Shown here: in pieces, positions 11,535 to 21,359 of the stretch
Position numbering within the stretch: position 1 is the stretch's first letter
Layout of the letters: each line of letters starts with the position of its first letter
Assembly (NCBI GenBank): GCA_019084405.1
Contig: JAHRFX010000089.1
Location: 91,457-155,456 of the forward strand
Reading direction: 5' to 3'
Source of the DNA: Methanobacterium sp.
Lineage (GTDB): Archaea; Methanobacteriota; Methanobacteria; Methanobacteriales; Methanobacteriaceae
DNA length: 64,000 nucleotides
Program-made: the position numbers and the translations under genes
Notes under the pieces: model-generated
Told to the model about the DNA's origin: nothing
The model's input: the letters and a program-made list of their open reading frames with translations, nothing else
Databases searched by the model: none

Positions 11535-12626
11535 TTAAGTTATTAAATTATCTAACTTATCTTCCTTAAGACCATTTTTTATTTCACGGGCAATCCTTTG
11601 CCCCATACTCATTTCTTCATCAAATAGCAGGTAACTGTAAGCAGAACCATTCATAAAGGTGTTGGTCCCCCCATCTGTTCGGGCACTCATTTCAAAAGTT
11701 ACAATCTCCAGGTTGTCTGTGCACATGGTCTGGAGACAGAAGGGCCCATTCATTCCGGGCGGCACCAGATCCTTGGCTGAATCAACCAGGCTATCACCAA
11801 TCTCAAATACCTGGGGAAGCAGCGATTCCCTCATGACCACGGGATGGTTTCCAGTAATAACATAAGAAGGACTCAGGCCAACTTCTAACTGATCCTTGGC
11901 AGGTATTCGTACCAACCCATCAATATTGGATTCAAATCGACTATCCATACCCAGTACTTCCACTTCATCATTGAGCACGGAGTAAAAGAAGTGTACACAG
12001 AAGTTGGTTCCTGAAACATATTCTTCAATATGGGCTTTGCGAACGTCTTCTTCATCTATCCATTCCCTCTTAAGCATGGCTGCAATCTTTTCATCAAATT
12101 CTTCATGTGAGGATGCTACAAAGTATCCCTTACCTCCTCTGGCACCTGGAAACTTAACCATTACTGCACGATCAATATCTTCTGCATTATCATATTTGAA
12201 GGGCATTCTTATTCCAGATTCAATTATTAATTTTCTCTCCAGATCCCTTTCAGCTTCCCATCTTAAAATATCCCGATTACCGAACATGGGGACGTGGAAA
12301 TCATTTTCAATTCTATCTAATCCGGCATAAGCAACAAAAGATCCGTGGGGAACAACTATACTATTCATATCCCTTAATTGTTGTTGTACTTCATCATTTA
12401 CGATATCACTAAATTTATCCACCAGTATATATTCATCTGCTACTTTAAAACGCTGATAAGGCACTTCTCTCCCTTTTTCACAGACTACGGCCGTCTTGAA
12501 ACCTTCTTTTTTGGCTCCTTTGAGTATATGGAGTGATGTGTGGCTTCCTAAAGTTGCTATAGTTGTTTCTTCTTTATTGTATCCTTCAAGAATACTTGAA
12601 ATTTCATCTTTGTTTACTTTGCTCAT
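11535..12626 (-). CDS. purP: FAICAR synthetase PurP (ATP-grasp ligase)
   Basis: PurP makes FAICAR from AICAR, formate and ATP, replacing the folate-dependent PurH step in many archaea. The 363-residue sequence begins with an N-terminal domain ([11 protein letters not shown]). It continues as an ATP-grasp domain with [13 protein letters not shown] and the metal-binding segment [16 protein letters not shown] precedes the ATG. It is divergent from the Taw2-like gene across a 449-bp gap. Confidence 0.92.
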   Translation of the reverse strand: MSKVNKDEISSILEGYNKEETTIATLGSHTSLHILKGAKKEGFKTAVVCEKGREVPYQRFKVADEYILVDKFSDIVNDEVQQQLRDMNSIVVPHGSFVAYAGLDRIENDFHVPMFGNRDILRWEAERDLERKLIIESGIRMPFKYDNAEDIDRAVMVKFPGARGGKGYFVASSHEEFDEKIAAMLKREWIDEEDVRKAHIEEYVSGTNFCVHFFYSVLNDEVEVLGMDSRFESNIDGLVRIPAKDQLEVGLSPSYVITGNHPVVMRESLLPQVFEIGDSLVDSAKDLVPPGMNGPFCLQTMCTDNLEIVTFEMSARTDGGTNTFMNGSAYSYLLFDEEMSMGQRIAREIKNGLKEDKLDNLIT

Positions 12627-13075
12627 ATAATTCCCCTTAATAATTTAATTCACATTTAATTAGTATAGGCCGGTCATACACCATTTTCTTTATTTTAAAT
12701 TCAGGTGCCAATTAAACCGGATTTAATTTTCAAAATATCAGTTGATGTGTATTGGATTATATTAATAGATATCTTATTTTGTCTTGATACTAAGTCTTAT
12801 GTTTTAATAAGTCCGTTTTATAATTCTGCCCCGGGTCTATAAATATCTATAAAAGAGGCTGTAAAGTTCATGGTTGTGGGAATGCTATCCAATATCTTAA
12901 ATAGTTTTTTTATCATTCTTTTAGTAAAAAATAACATTTATTTGGAAAAAATTTCGAATAAAGTGCTCAAACCCCAACAACTTGGCAGCCTCCCTAAAAC
13001 CAAAAATAGTTATAGGTATAAATTAATATAACAATTTCATAAAATCATTTTTAATCTCATTTTAAGGTTATAAAT
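12627..13075. promoter_or_regulatory. Divergent promoter region purP / taw2
   Basis: This 449-bp AT-rich gap separates two divergent genes. A TATAAATTA element at 13017-13025 lies 51 bp before the taw2-like ATG, giving a leader of about 25 nt. A second ATAAATATCTATAAAAG stretch near 12838-12855 could be another promoter, but no gene begins behind it. I found no tRNA-like T-loop, no repeat array and no convincing short ORF. Confidence 0.4.
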
Positions 13076-13801
13076 ATGAAATGGAAGCAAATAGGGCACG
13101 TTGTGGTAGTTAATGAAGATTTAGATGATGTTTCTAATTTTTTAAAAATTCCAGGAGTAAATACGGTAGTCAAAGTGGGCAATATCAATGGTAAAACCCG
13201 TAAACCTGATGTAAAACTACTGCATGGGAATCAGACCGAAACAATCCACAAGGAAAATAAATGTTTTTTTAAGCTGGATGTTTCCCGGGTGATGTGGTCT
13301 AAGGGCAATACTGTTGAAAGGATGAGAATTGCCCGCCTGGTGGAAGAAGGGGAAATAGTGGTGGATATGTTTGCTGGAATAGGTTATTTCTCTGTACCGG
13401 TGGCAGTTCACTCTAACCTTAAAAAGTTGTATTCTATTGAAATCAATCCAGAGGCTTTTTATTATTTAAATGAAAATATTATCTTAAATAAAATTGAATC
13501 GAAAGTAGAAACTTTTTTAGGTGATTCCATGGATATGGCTCCTTATTTATCTGCAGATAGGGTATTGATGGGCTATATTGGGAATACTCAGGACTATCTT
13601 AAACCCGCTATGGATTGTGTAAAGGGGGGTGGGGTAATTCATTATCATGAAACGGTCCCTGAAAAAATAATGTCTAAAAGACCCATAGAACGAATAGAAA
13701 AGGCGGCGGGGGAAAGAAATGTGGGTATTATCCGGCAGAGGATTATTAAAAAGTATTCTCCTGGAGTGGTGCACGTAGTGGTGGATGCTAAGATAGAGTA
13801 G
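13076..13801 (+). CDS. taw2: tRNA wybutosine-pathway aminocarboxypropyltransferase, Taw2-like
   Basis: The 241-residue class I AdoMet-dependent enzyme is of the Trm5/Taw2 type. It shows the AdoMet motif D-M-F-A-G-I-G-Y-F-S and the acidic I-E-I-N-P-E-A strand. In place of the Asn-Pro-Pro-Tyr motif of Trm5 methyltransferases it has M-G-Y-I-G-N-T-Q, followed by H-Y-H-E, as expected for Taw2/TYW2 enzymes. These add the 3-amino-3-carboxypropyl group to 4-demethylwyosine at position 37 of tRNA-Phe. It is shorter than full Trm5 and lacks the N-terminal D1 domain. Trm5 activity is the alternative. Confidence 0.78.
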   Translation: MKWKQIGHVVVVNEDLDDVSNFLKIPGVNTVVKVGNINGKTRKPDVKLLHGNQTETIHKENKCFFKLDVSRVMWSKGNTVERMRIARLVEEGEIVVDMFAGIGYFSVPVAVHSNLKKLYSIEINPEAFYYLNENIILNKIESKVETFLGDSMDMAPYLSADRVLMGYIGNTQDYLKPAMDCVKGGGVIHYHETVPEKIMSKRPIERIEKAAGERNVGIIRQRIIKKYSPGVVHVVVDAKIE

Positions 13802-14221
13802 TTTTTATAATCTGTGAAGCATTATTATTGCCTGAATTTAGCATTTTAATAAATATGTGCAGTGCTATTGTTGTTTTTTAGATTTCAAATAGGCACTATT
13901 TTTAATTTATAATCTTCGGATTGAACATATATTCTCCTGAAAATGTTTAATACTGATTTAAAGGAGTTAAATAAGGATTAATCTAAAAATTCTTTAAGTT
14001 AATAACTAATATTAAATAGGATAAATCATAATAAATTATTGAAAGTTATACTAGTATAAGGACTATTTTAACCTGGATTTTAACCAAAAACCAGTAATTG
14101 GTAATAATTAGTAATTGGATAGGTTTTGTTTAATAATTAAATTGAAAGGGGTAAGGGGACTTATACCGGCTTTAAGTTGATCTATTTTAACAACATCCAA
14201 TTAAGGGGGGAGGATGTTTTT
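13802..14221. promoter_or_regulatory. Upstream region of the sensory block, with a direct repeat
   Basis: This 420-bp AT-rich gap holds no ORF that I can support. Two copies of AGTAATTGG occur at 14093-14101 and 14110-14118, 17 bp apart start to start, about 100 bp before the receiver-PAS gene. They could be an operator, but nothing in the sequence names the factor. A strong GGGGGGAGG ribosome site closes the region. Confidence 0.3.
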
Positions 14222-15226
14222 ATGCCTGCGGCGAGGATTTTAATTGTAGAGGATGAAGGACTCACAGCAATGGAGCTTCAAAGGAAACTAAAATCAATGG
14301 GTTATGATGTGCCAACTTTTGCTTTTTCTGGAAGAGAGGCTATTATTAAGGCCGAAGAACTTAAACCAGATTTAATTTTAATGGATATTATTTTGAAAGG
14401 GCAAATTGATGGTATAACTGCTGCTGAAGAAATATCAAAACAACAAGATATCCCTATTATTTATCTTACTGCACACGGGGATGAGAATACTCGAAAAAGA
14501 GCAGGCAATACGGTATCTTATGCTTATCTTTTAAAACCATTTGATGAAGAGGAACTACAAAAAAACATTGATCAGGCATTATATCAACACCATCTGGATA
14601 AAACAATGGAAAAAGATCCCTTCCTGGATAAAAAAATCAGAAAAAATGGAGGGGCAGTAATAATAACTGATAAAGAGGGAATTGTTCAGTTCATGAATTA
14701 CAATGCTTGCTATATTACGGGCTGGGACAAAGAAGAGGGTATTGGTCAAATAATTGATGAAATCTTTGAGCTCCATCTTAAAAAGACTGCCAAGATAAGT
14801 GAAAATCCGGTTCTGAACCTTTTAACAAATAAAACTTCAGAAATAAAGGGTAGATCCTGGCTAAAAACAATTTCAGGTTCGTATGTTCCTATTTATTATA
14901 CGATAGCTCCAATTAAAGATTCAGAGGAGGATATAGTAGGTTCCACTCTAATTTTTAAAGACATCACCCATGTGGTAGATGAAGAAGCCATTGAAAATTT
15001 TATAAATGAAATTTTACGTAATTCATCACCGGTATCGGCTTTTTTTGATGAAAAAGGAGACTTTATTCAGGGCACAACAGGTTTTTGCGGGATAATGGCA
15101 GATGCTTTAGAAAAAATTGAAAATTTTAATCTCTTTAGGGATATGGGGATGGATGATGATTTATTATTAAAACTGGAAAAAGAAAATTCTGTAAGCTACA
15201 GCCATAATCTCTGCATCTTCCAATAG
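14222..15226 (+). CDS. Response regulator receiver-PAS protein (possibly the 5' part of a split gene)
   Basis: From the ATG at 14222 (8 bp after GGGGGGAGG) the protein has 334 residues. Residues 1-120 form a CheY-like receiver with acidic pair E10-D11-E12, phosphoacceptor D55 (I-L-M-D-I-I-L) and the conserved Lys in L-L-K-P-F-D. A PAS domain follows (about 140-255), then the first half of a second PAS domain that stops abruptly at 15226. The next gene begins 23 bp later in another frame, without a ribosome site. Its first residues read like the missing final PAS strands. I therefore suspect one gene broken by a frameshift. Confidence 0.8.
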   Translation: MPAARILIVEDEGLTAMELQRKLKSMGYDVPTFAFSGREAIIKAEELKPDLILMDIILKGQIDGITAAEEISKQQDIPIIYLTAHGDENTRKRAGNTVSYAYLLKPFDEEELQKNIDQALYQHHLDKTMEKDPFLDKKIRKNGGAVIITDKEGIVQFMNYNACYITGWDKEEGIGQIIDEIFELHLKKTAKISENPVLNLLTNKTSEIKGRSWLKTISGSYVPIYYTIAPIKDSEEDIVGSTLIFKDITHVVDEEAIENFINEILRNSSPVSAFFDEKGDFIQGTTGFCGIMADALEKIENFNLFRDMGMDDDLLLKLEKENSVSYSHNLCIFQ

Positions 15227-15248
15227 CTGCTTAATTTGTAAACCCCAA

Positions 15249-18062
15249 ATGGATAATAAGTTGGAGGTTGAATTAACTGTAAGCAGGTATATGGGGGATT
15301 CAAATAATATTGAAGGTTTTTTACTTAAATTAAGCAAAAAGGATGAAAAATCCAGTGAAATAACTCTTGAAGAGGATTCAGCCGAAACTGAAAATAAATT
15401 AAAATCTTCTCAGGAACTAATTTCTAACGAAGATAAATTAAAATCTTCTCAGGAACTAATTTCTAACGAAGATAAATTAAAATCTTCTCAGGAACTAATT
15501 TCTAACGAAGATAAATTAAAATCTTCTCATGTTATGGAAGCTAACTTTGAAACAATTTTTAATACCATAGATGATATTTTTTTTGCAATAGACACGGATT
15601 TTAATTGTATTTACTGGAATAAGTATGCTGAAAATTTAACTGGAATATCCCGGTCGGAAGCATTAGGAAAATCAATATATGGTCTATTTTCGCAATTAAA
15701 AGGGATAAAAGTGGAAGAACTATATGAAAAAGCACTTAAATCTCAAAATATCCAACGAATGGTGGATGAATACTCTAATTCTAATGGAAAAACTTTATTT
15801 GAAATAAATGCTTATCCTTCAGCAGGTGAAGTTGCTGTTCTTATCAGGGATGTTTCTGAAAATAAAAAACTAGAAAATGATTTAAAAAATGAAAAGAACT
15901 TTTATAAATCTTTAGTTGAAAACCAAAAGAATCTGGTTTGTGTTCTGGATAAAAAGGGGAGCATTATTTTTTCCAATAAGAGCTTTAAAAAATTGAAAAA
16001 TCCTTCTAATTTCAAATATCTGCTTTCTCTGGAGAATAAAAAAGAATTTGAAGAGAAATTTTTAAAAAAAATCAATCCAAATAATATTAATTTAAAAAAC
16101 AACCCTGTAAATTTATCTAATTCTAAAATTATTCTGAATTGGAACATATTGCATTTAGAGGACTCTGCTTCCAGTAAATTTCTGGCAGTGGGGTATATAG
16201 CAGATAATTACCAGGGAGAAATGGAAGCACTGGATTCAAAAAACCGGGATTTAATAAAAACTAAGAAAGAACTACAGATTAAACTGGCTCAAATGGAAAA
16301 AAAACTGGAAAAAGCTGAAAAAACTGGATTAGAAATTTTACAGGAAAATCAAGATTTAAAAAATGAAATCCAGGAAAACATAAACTCTAAAAAAATTGAT
16401 TCACATAAATTGGAGTTGGAAATTAATCAGCTTAAAATGGCAAAAAATGATCTAAATCGAGAGATAAAACAATTAAAACACGAAAAAAATCAGAATATTG
16501 TCCAAATTGATCAAAATGAGCCATCATCAGACATTCTGATAAAAGAATTAAATGAAAATAATACAAATCTTAAAAAAAATCTTGAAACTTCAGCAAAACA
16601 GGCTAATAAACTTTCAGAAGACAATAAACTTTTAAAAAGAGAGCTTGCTGAAGTAGAATTTACAAAATCCCGAACCCAAAAAGATCTAGAAGAGATTAAA
16701 AAGGAATTTAAACGACAAATAGGAGATTTAACTGGAGAAATTGCCCAGTTAAAACAGATAAATGACTCTTTATCAAAAGAATATACTTTACTGGAAAAAA
16801 ATTCTATTAAAAAACAGGAATTACTTAAAAATGACCATAAAATCTTGGTTGAAGAACAAAAGAACTTGCAAGACTCTCTTCAAAATTTAGAAATCCAGAT
16901 ACAGCACCTGGAAAAGGACAACCAGGCGCATGAAAAAGATAAAAAAGATTACTTAAATAAATTATCTGAATTAAAGGATGCTAAAAAATCTTTAGAAGAA
17001 AATAATCTTAAAATTAAAGAAAAATTTGATAAAAAATCTTTAGAATATGATAAAAATATTAAAAACCTGAATAATGAATTAAAAACCATAAAAAATCAGG
17101 AATCATCTCTTAAAAATGAAAAAGAGAACCTGATAAAGGATATTAAACATCTAAAATCATTACAGCAATCACTTGAGATTGATAATGTTAATCTAAAAAA
17201 GAGCCAGAAAGAACTGCTGGATAAATATTCTAAAATCAAAGAAAGTTCAAAAAAATCTCTCAATAAACTTGAAAAACAAAATAAAGAGCTGGAGAGAAGC
17301 TTGAATTTAATAAAAGAAGAAAATCAATCAATAATAGCGGAAAATATAGAAATTACCCATAATATGGAGAAAAATATAAAAAAACTGGAAAAGGAAAAGG
17401 CAGACAATATTTCAAAATTAGATTCTATAATGAATGAAAAGGATGAATTAAAAGTCCTTTTTGAAGAAAAAAATAAATTATTAGATATGGAACGAAAACG
17501 CTTTGAAAATAGCCTCAAATCATTGAAAAATATTTTTAAATTAAATTCTAAAAATTTCATTGAAAATTTGTTAGAAAATATTAAAGAAAACCAGACTCAG
17601 ATGGAAGAATCAATTATTGACAGTGAAAAACTTTTTAATAAATTAATACCTTATCCCAATGATTCTAAACATTTAAAAACATGTCTGGAGAGCATAATTA
17701 ATCATACAATAAATAAATATAATTTAAAACCTGAAGAATTTAAAATTGATATTAAAAGCAATGCAATAAATTTAAATGAAGATGAATGGTTGAATTTAAG
17801 TCTCATTTTAAGTGAAATGTTATCCTTTGTAATTAAAAAATCTCATTCCCGATCCGGTGAACTTAAAATCATAATTGCTCCCTATGAGCAGGAAAATAAA
17901 CTGGATATAATTACTGATTTAAAACTTGAAGTAGAAAATGATAAGGGATTACAAATAATAAAGAAACTATCCCGGAAGATGGGTGGTCGATTGCAAATTG
18001 ACACTTCATCTAAAAAATTATTTGAATTATATTTCTCCTCTAAAAATATTTTAAATCGTTAA
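15249..18062 (+). CDS. PAS-coiled-coil protein with a degenerate histidine-kinase-like C-terminus
   Basis: The 937-residue protein starts with what looks like the last strands of a PAS domain (K-L-E-V-E-L-T-V-S-R-Y). Three perfect 13-residue tandem repeats follow (15396-15529), then a PAS domain (about 97-205) and a weaker one. A very long Lys/Glu/Asn-rich coiled coil spans about residues 330-770. The C-terminal 150 residues resemble a HATPase_c domain: an N-box-like helix (I-L-S-E-M-L-S-F-V-I-K-K) and a final G-L-Q-I-I-K-K-L-S-R-K-M-G-G. The D-x-G-x-G nucleotide motif and an H-box are missing, so kinase activity is unlikely. It is probably a scaffold or pseudokinase. Confidence 0.75.
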   Translation: MDNKLEVELTVSRYMGDSNNIEGFLLKLSKKDEKSSEITLEEDSAETENKLKSSQELISNEDKLKSSQELISNEDKLKSSQELISNEDKLKSSHVMEANFETIFNTIDDIFFAIDTDFNCIYWNKYAENLTGISRSEALGKSIYGLFSQLKGIKVEELYEKALKSQNIQRMVDEYSNSNGKTLFEINAYPSAGEVAVLIRDVSENKKLENDLKNEKNFYKSLVENQKNLVCVLDKKGSIIFSNKSFKKLKNPSNFKYLLSLENKKEFEEKFLKKINPNNINLKNNPVNLSNSKIILNWNILHLEDSASSKFLAVGYIADNYQGEMEALDSKNRDLIKTKKELQIKLAQMEKKLEKAEKTGLEILQENQDLKNEIQENINSKKIDSHKLELEINQLKMAKNDLNREIKQLKHEKNQNIVQIDQNEPSSDILIKELNENNTNLKKNLETSAKQANKLSEDNKLLKRELAEVEFTKSRTQKDLEEIKKEFKRQIGDLTGEIAQLKQINDSLSKEYTLLEKNSIKKQELLKNDHKILVEEQKNLQDSLQNLEIQIQHLEKDNQAHEKDKKDYLNKLSELKDAKKSLEENNLKIKEKFDKKSLEYDKNIKNLNNELKTIKNQESSLKNEKENLIKDIKHLKSLQQSLEIDNVNLKKSQKELLDKYSKIKESSKKSLNKLEKQNKELERSLNLIKEENQSIIAENIEITHNMEKNIKKLEKEKADNISKLDSIMNEKDELKVLFEEKNKLLDMERKRFENSLKSLKNIFKLNSKNFIENLLENIKENQTQMEESIIDSEKLFNKLIPYPNDSKHLKTCLESIINHTINKYNLKPEEFKIDIKSNAINLNEDEWLNLSLILSEMLSFVIKKSHSRSGELKIIIAPYEQENKLDIITDLKLEVENDKGLQIIKKLSRKMGGRLQIDTSSKKLFELYFSSKNILNR
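15396..15529 (+). repeat. In-frame 39-bp minisatellite, 3.4 perfect copies
   Basis: Three identical 39-bp units start at 15396, 15435 and 15474, followed by 17 bp of a fourth at 15513-15529. Each unit encodes the same 13 residues (K-L-K-S-S-Q-E-L-I-S-N-E-D). Absence of any base change between copies points to recent expansion by slippage. There are no spacers, so this is not a CRISPR array. Confidence 0.95.
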
Positions 18063-18090
18063 TCAAATTAATTAATGGAAAAGGTTTGAA

Positions 18091-20613
18091 ATGCCCCCTT
18101 TTAAAGTTTTAATTGCTGAAGATGAGAATATAACTACTCTTCAAATAAAAAAGAAACTCTTGAACTGGAATTTTCAAGTTACCGGAATTGCTTCTTCAGG
18201 TGATGAAGCAGTAGAAATGGCATTAAATACCCGACCAGATGTTATTTTAATGGATATTATTTTAAAAGGGGATCTGGACGGTATAAGCGCCGCAAACATA
18301 ATTTTACAAAATTTTGAAGTACCCATTATATATTTAACTGCTTATGCTGATGAAAAAACTATGGACAGGGCCAGATTAACTGAACCCCAGAATTATATAG
18401 TGAAACCATTTGATGACATGGAATTGAGATTTGCCCTGGAAATGATTTCCCAGAGAAAAAAGATGGAAAAAAAACTCCAAAAAACCCAGAACAACCTTAA
18501 TCTAATCAGTGAGATTATGGAGGATTATGTGGGTCGTTTGGATGAAAATGCTAATCTAATTTTTGTTTCTTCTTCTATAAAAAAAACGCTGGGCTACAAT
18601 CCCTCTGAATTTTCAGGAAAGCCTATTTTTGAATTTATACATCCAGAAGACCTGGAAAAAGATTTAGAAGCCTTTCACGAATGTGCAAATAATAAAAAAT
18701 CCATAAAAATAAGAAGCAGGTTCTATAATATCCATCAGAACTATACCTGGATTGAAAGCATTTTAACCCCTCTTTTTAGTGATGAAGGACAATTCAAAGG
18801 GGCTATTTTTACTAGTAGGCAGATCAATGACCAGATTGAAGTAGAGGAAGAACTAAAATATTCCATGAACTACTCTAGAAATCTAATTGAAGCCAATCTG
18901 GATCCCATGGTAACTATTAGCCAGGGTGGAAAGATAATGGATGTAAATCAAGCCACCGAGGACGCTACCGGAATGCCTCGAAATCAATTAATCGGAACTG
19001 ATTTTTCCCAATACTTCACTCTCCCGGAAAAAGCCATGAGAGGATATCAAAAGACACTGTTTTACGGATCCCTTAAAGATTATCCTTTAACTTTGAAGCA
19101 TGTTTCTGGAAAAACCATGGAAGTACTTTATAATGCCACCGTATATCGCGATAATGAAGGTAAGGTACAGGGTGTTTTCGCAGCAGCCCGAAATATTACT
19201 AAAATTAAAAAGGCTAATGAAGCTTTGAAGCTTTCGGAAAGACATTTCAGATCACTAATTGAAAACGCCCTGGATTTAATCCTGGTTTTAAATAAACAGG
19301 GTGATATAACTTATGCCAGCCCCTCTGTGGAGAAAACTTTTGGATTCAAAGTTCATGAAATACTGGGTTTCAATATTCTGGATTTAGTCTTTTACCAGGA
19401 TATTCCCCAGGCTAATGAAGCACTATTTGAGAAATTAAAACAATCAAAGCACAGTATTGATTTTGAGATCAGGTTCCAAAATGAAAATGGATCAGGGATG
19501 GTATGTAAGGTGGTAGCCCAAAACCTTTTAAAGGATCCCGCGGTTAAAGGGATAATTTTAAATATAAAAGATCTCACCCAACATAAAATGGCAGAAAAAG
19601 CCCGCAATGATCTTGAAACAATATACAGTACTCTTTTGAAGGCCAGTTTAGATGGGGTTATTGCTATGGATCTGGAGGGAAATATTACTCACCTATCCCA
19701 AAAAGCTATTGAAATTTTAGGAGGGGATAAAACCATAAATTATCACTCTAAAACAATTTTTGATATTCTATCTCCCTCTAAACACCATCTCATTAAGGAA
19801 AACATGGAAAAAATCTTGGTGGACGGGTATATGCACAACATGGAGTACAACTTCATCAGGACGGACGGAACTAAATTCACAGGTGAAATGAATTTTGCAC
19901 TCTCCCATGATTATCAAGGCACCCCTAAAGGATTTATATCTACTTTAAGAGATATAAGCAATCGTAAAGAAATGGAAAATCAGATTAAAAGGTCTTTAAA
20001 TGAAAAAGAGGTATTGCTAAAAGAAGTACATCACCGGGTTAAAAACAATATGCAATTAATATCCAGTTTAATTGGCTTACAGTCAGAACAAATGCATGAT
20101 ATTAAAACCAGAGAAATGTTTGAGGATAGTAAAAACCGTATCAAGTCTCTGGCGTTAATACATGAGATATTATATGCATCTGAAAGTATGGAAGCAGTTG
20201 AATTTTCAGAATACATTGTAAATCTGATAGAAGGATTGAAAAGTTCTTATAGTCATGTTAGCAAGTCTATTGAGATAGATATCCGTGCCAAAAAAGTATT
20301 AATGGAAATTGATCAGGCTATCCCTTGCGGGCTAATAATCAATGAACTGACATCTAACTGCTTTAAATATGCTTTTACATCTGAACATGATAACCAAAAC
20401 TTTAAATTGAGAATAAATTTTTATTCCATAGGTGATGAAATTTTTTTAAATGTTGAAGATAACGGGCCAGGTTTGCCGGATAATCTTGATTTTAAAAATA
20501 CTGAAACACTGGGTTTACAGATAGTATGCACTTTGGTGGCTCAATTAGGTGGAGAGATACATCTAGATTCTTCCAATGGAACTAAATTTAACATCAATTT
20601 TAAAAAATCGTAG
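18091..20613 (+). CDS. Receiver-multi-PAS histidine kinase (HisKA_2 type)
   Basis: The 840-residue cytoplasmic sensor starts with a receiver domain (phosphoacceptor D55, Lys in V-K-P-F-D-D). About four PAS/PAC domains follow (roughly 130-255, 260-375, 380-500, 515-630). The kinase core is HisKA_2: E-V-H647-H648-R-V-K-N-N, then N-box N-E-L-T-S-N and G1 box D-N-G-P-G, ending in the G2-like L-G-L-Q-I-V. No membrane segment is visible. The receiver is closely similar to that at 14222 (both contain L-M-D-I-I-L-K-G), so the two genes share a recent ancestor domain. It lies 28 bp after the coiled-coil gene and is likely co-transcribed. Confidence 0.9.
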   Translation: MPPFKVLIAEDENITTLQIKKKLLNWNFQVTGIASSGDEAVEMALNTRPDVILMDIILKGDLDGISAANIILQNFEVPIIYLTAYADEKTMDRARLTEPQNYIVKPFDDMELRFALEMISQRKKMEKKLQKTQNNLNLISEIMEDYVGRLDENANLIFVSSSIKKTLGYNPSEFSGKPIFEFIHPEDLEKDLEAFHECANNKKSIKIRSRFYNIHQNYTWIESILTPLFSDEGQFKGAIFTSRQINDQIEVEEELKYSMNYSRNLIEANLDPMVTISQGGKIMDVNQATEDATGMPRNQLIGTDFSQYFTLPEKAMRGYQKTLFYGSLKDYPLTLKHVSGKTMEVLYNATVYRDNEGKVQGVFAAARNITKIKKANEALKLSERHFRSLIENALDLILVLNKQGDITYASPSVEKTFGFKVHEILGFNILDLVFYQDIPQANEALFEKLKQSKHSIDFEIRFQNENGSGMVCKVVAQNLLKDPAVKGIILNIKDLTQHKMAEKARNDLETIYSTLLKASLDGVIAMDLEGNITHLSQKAIEILGGDKTINYHSKTIFDILSPSKHHLIKENMEKILVDGYMHNMEYNFIRTDGTKFTGEMNFALSHDYQGTPKGFISTLRDISNRKEMENQIKRSLNEKEVLLKEVHHRVKNNMQLISSLIGLQSEQMHDIKTREMFEDSKNRIKSLALIHEILYASESMEAVEFSEYIVNLIEGLKSSYSHVSKSIEIDIRAKKVLMEIDQAIPCGLIINELTSNCFKYAFTSEHDNQNFKLRINFYSIGDEIFLNVEDNGPGLPDNLDFKNTETLGLQIVCTLVAQLGGEIHLDSSNGTKFNINFKKS

Positions 20614-20699
20614 AATAACCTTCAAGCTTTGCACATTTAATCTGTTGCTAAATTTTTTAAAATTAATTCTTTTATTAAAGATACTTAAATAAACAACGA

Positions 20700-21359
20700 G
20701 TGATTAAAATTAAGATCATAGGAATTGATTTATCTGCTAAAACAGAAAATGATACGGGAATAGCCATTATTCACCATAATAAATTATTTTTTAAAACAGT
20801 ATTTTCAGATGAGGAAATCCTGGCCGAGATAATAAAGGAGGATCCCGAAGTGGTGGCTATTGATGCTCCCCTATCACTGCCTGAGGGTAGATGTTGCCTG
20901 GAAAAAGAGTGTAAATGCAGCACTAAAGGGCATTTTAGGGAATCGGATAAAAAAATGAGAAAATATGGGCGTGTTTTACCTTTAACCTTTCAGGGTATGA
21001 AATTATTAACCTTTCGGGGCATCCAACTTAAAACATCAATAAAAATGCTCAGGGGCAAAAATTCAAAACTTAAAATTATAGAAACCCATCCCCGAACATC
21101 AGCAAAAATAATGGGTTTAGTAGAAGATAAAAAAACTACTGTCAATTCTTTAAATACATTTTTTGTTTTAAATAAAAAAGCCGATGAATTAACAGGCCAT
21201 GAACTGGATTCTGCTCTTGCTGCATTAACTGGTGCTTATTATATTTTTAAAAAATTTAAAGAGCTGGGGGATCCTTCAGAAGGAACAATAATCATACCCG
21301 ACCCGGAAATCGATTTTTATACAGATATGAATATTTTTTTAATTCCTCATCTACTTTAA
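20700..21359 (+). CDS. DUF429 family predicted nuclease
   Basis: The 219-residue protein starts at a GTG. It has the N-terminal G-I-D-L-S-A-K and V-A-I-D-A-P-L-S-L-P segments of DUF429, a family with an RNase H-like fold of unknown role. A Cys-rich patch (C-C-L-E-K-E-C-K-C) near residues 65-75 and E-T-H-P-R-T-S further on are also family features. Its 3' end overlaps the convergent cofG by 9 bp. Function is inferred from fold only. Confidence 0.7.
   Translation: MIKIKIIGIDLSAKTENDTGIAIIHHNKLFFKTVFSDEEILAEIIKEDPEVVAIDAPLSLPEGRCCLEKECKCSTKGHFRESDKKMRKYGRVLPLTFQGMKLLTFRGIQLKTSIKMLRGKNSKLKIIETHPRTSAKIMGLVEDKKTTVNSLNTFFVLNKKADELTGHELDSALAALTGAYYIFKKFKELGDPSEGTIIIPDPEIDFYTDMNIFLIPHLL

Noticed and set aside
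12627..14221. Possible tRNA or small RNA gene in the two gaps around the Taw2-like gene
   Set aside because: No T-loop consensus, no cloverleaf and no GC-rich island could be found by eye.
15396..15529. Tandem identical units that could suggest a CRISPR array
   Set aside because: Units follow one another without spacers and keep an open reading frame, so this is a coding minisatellite.
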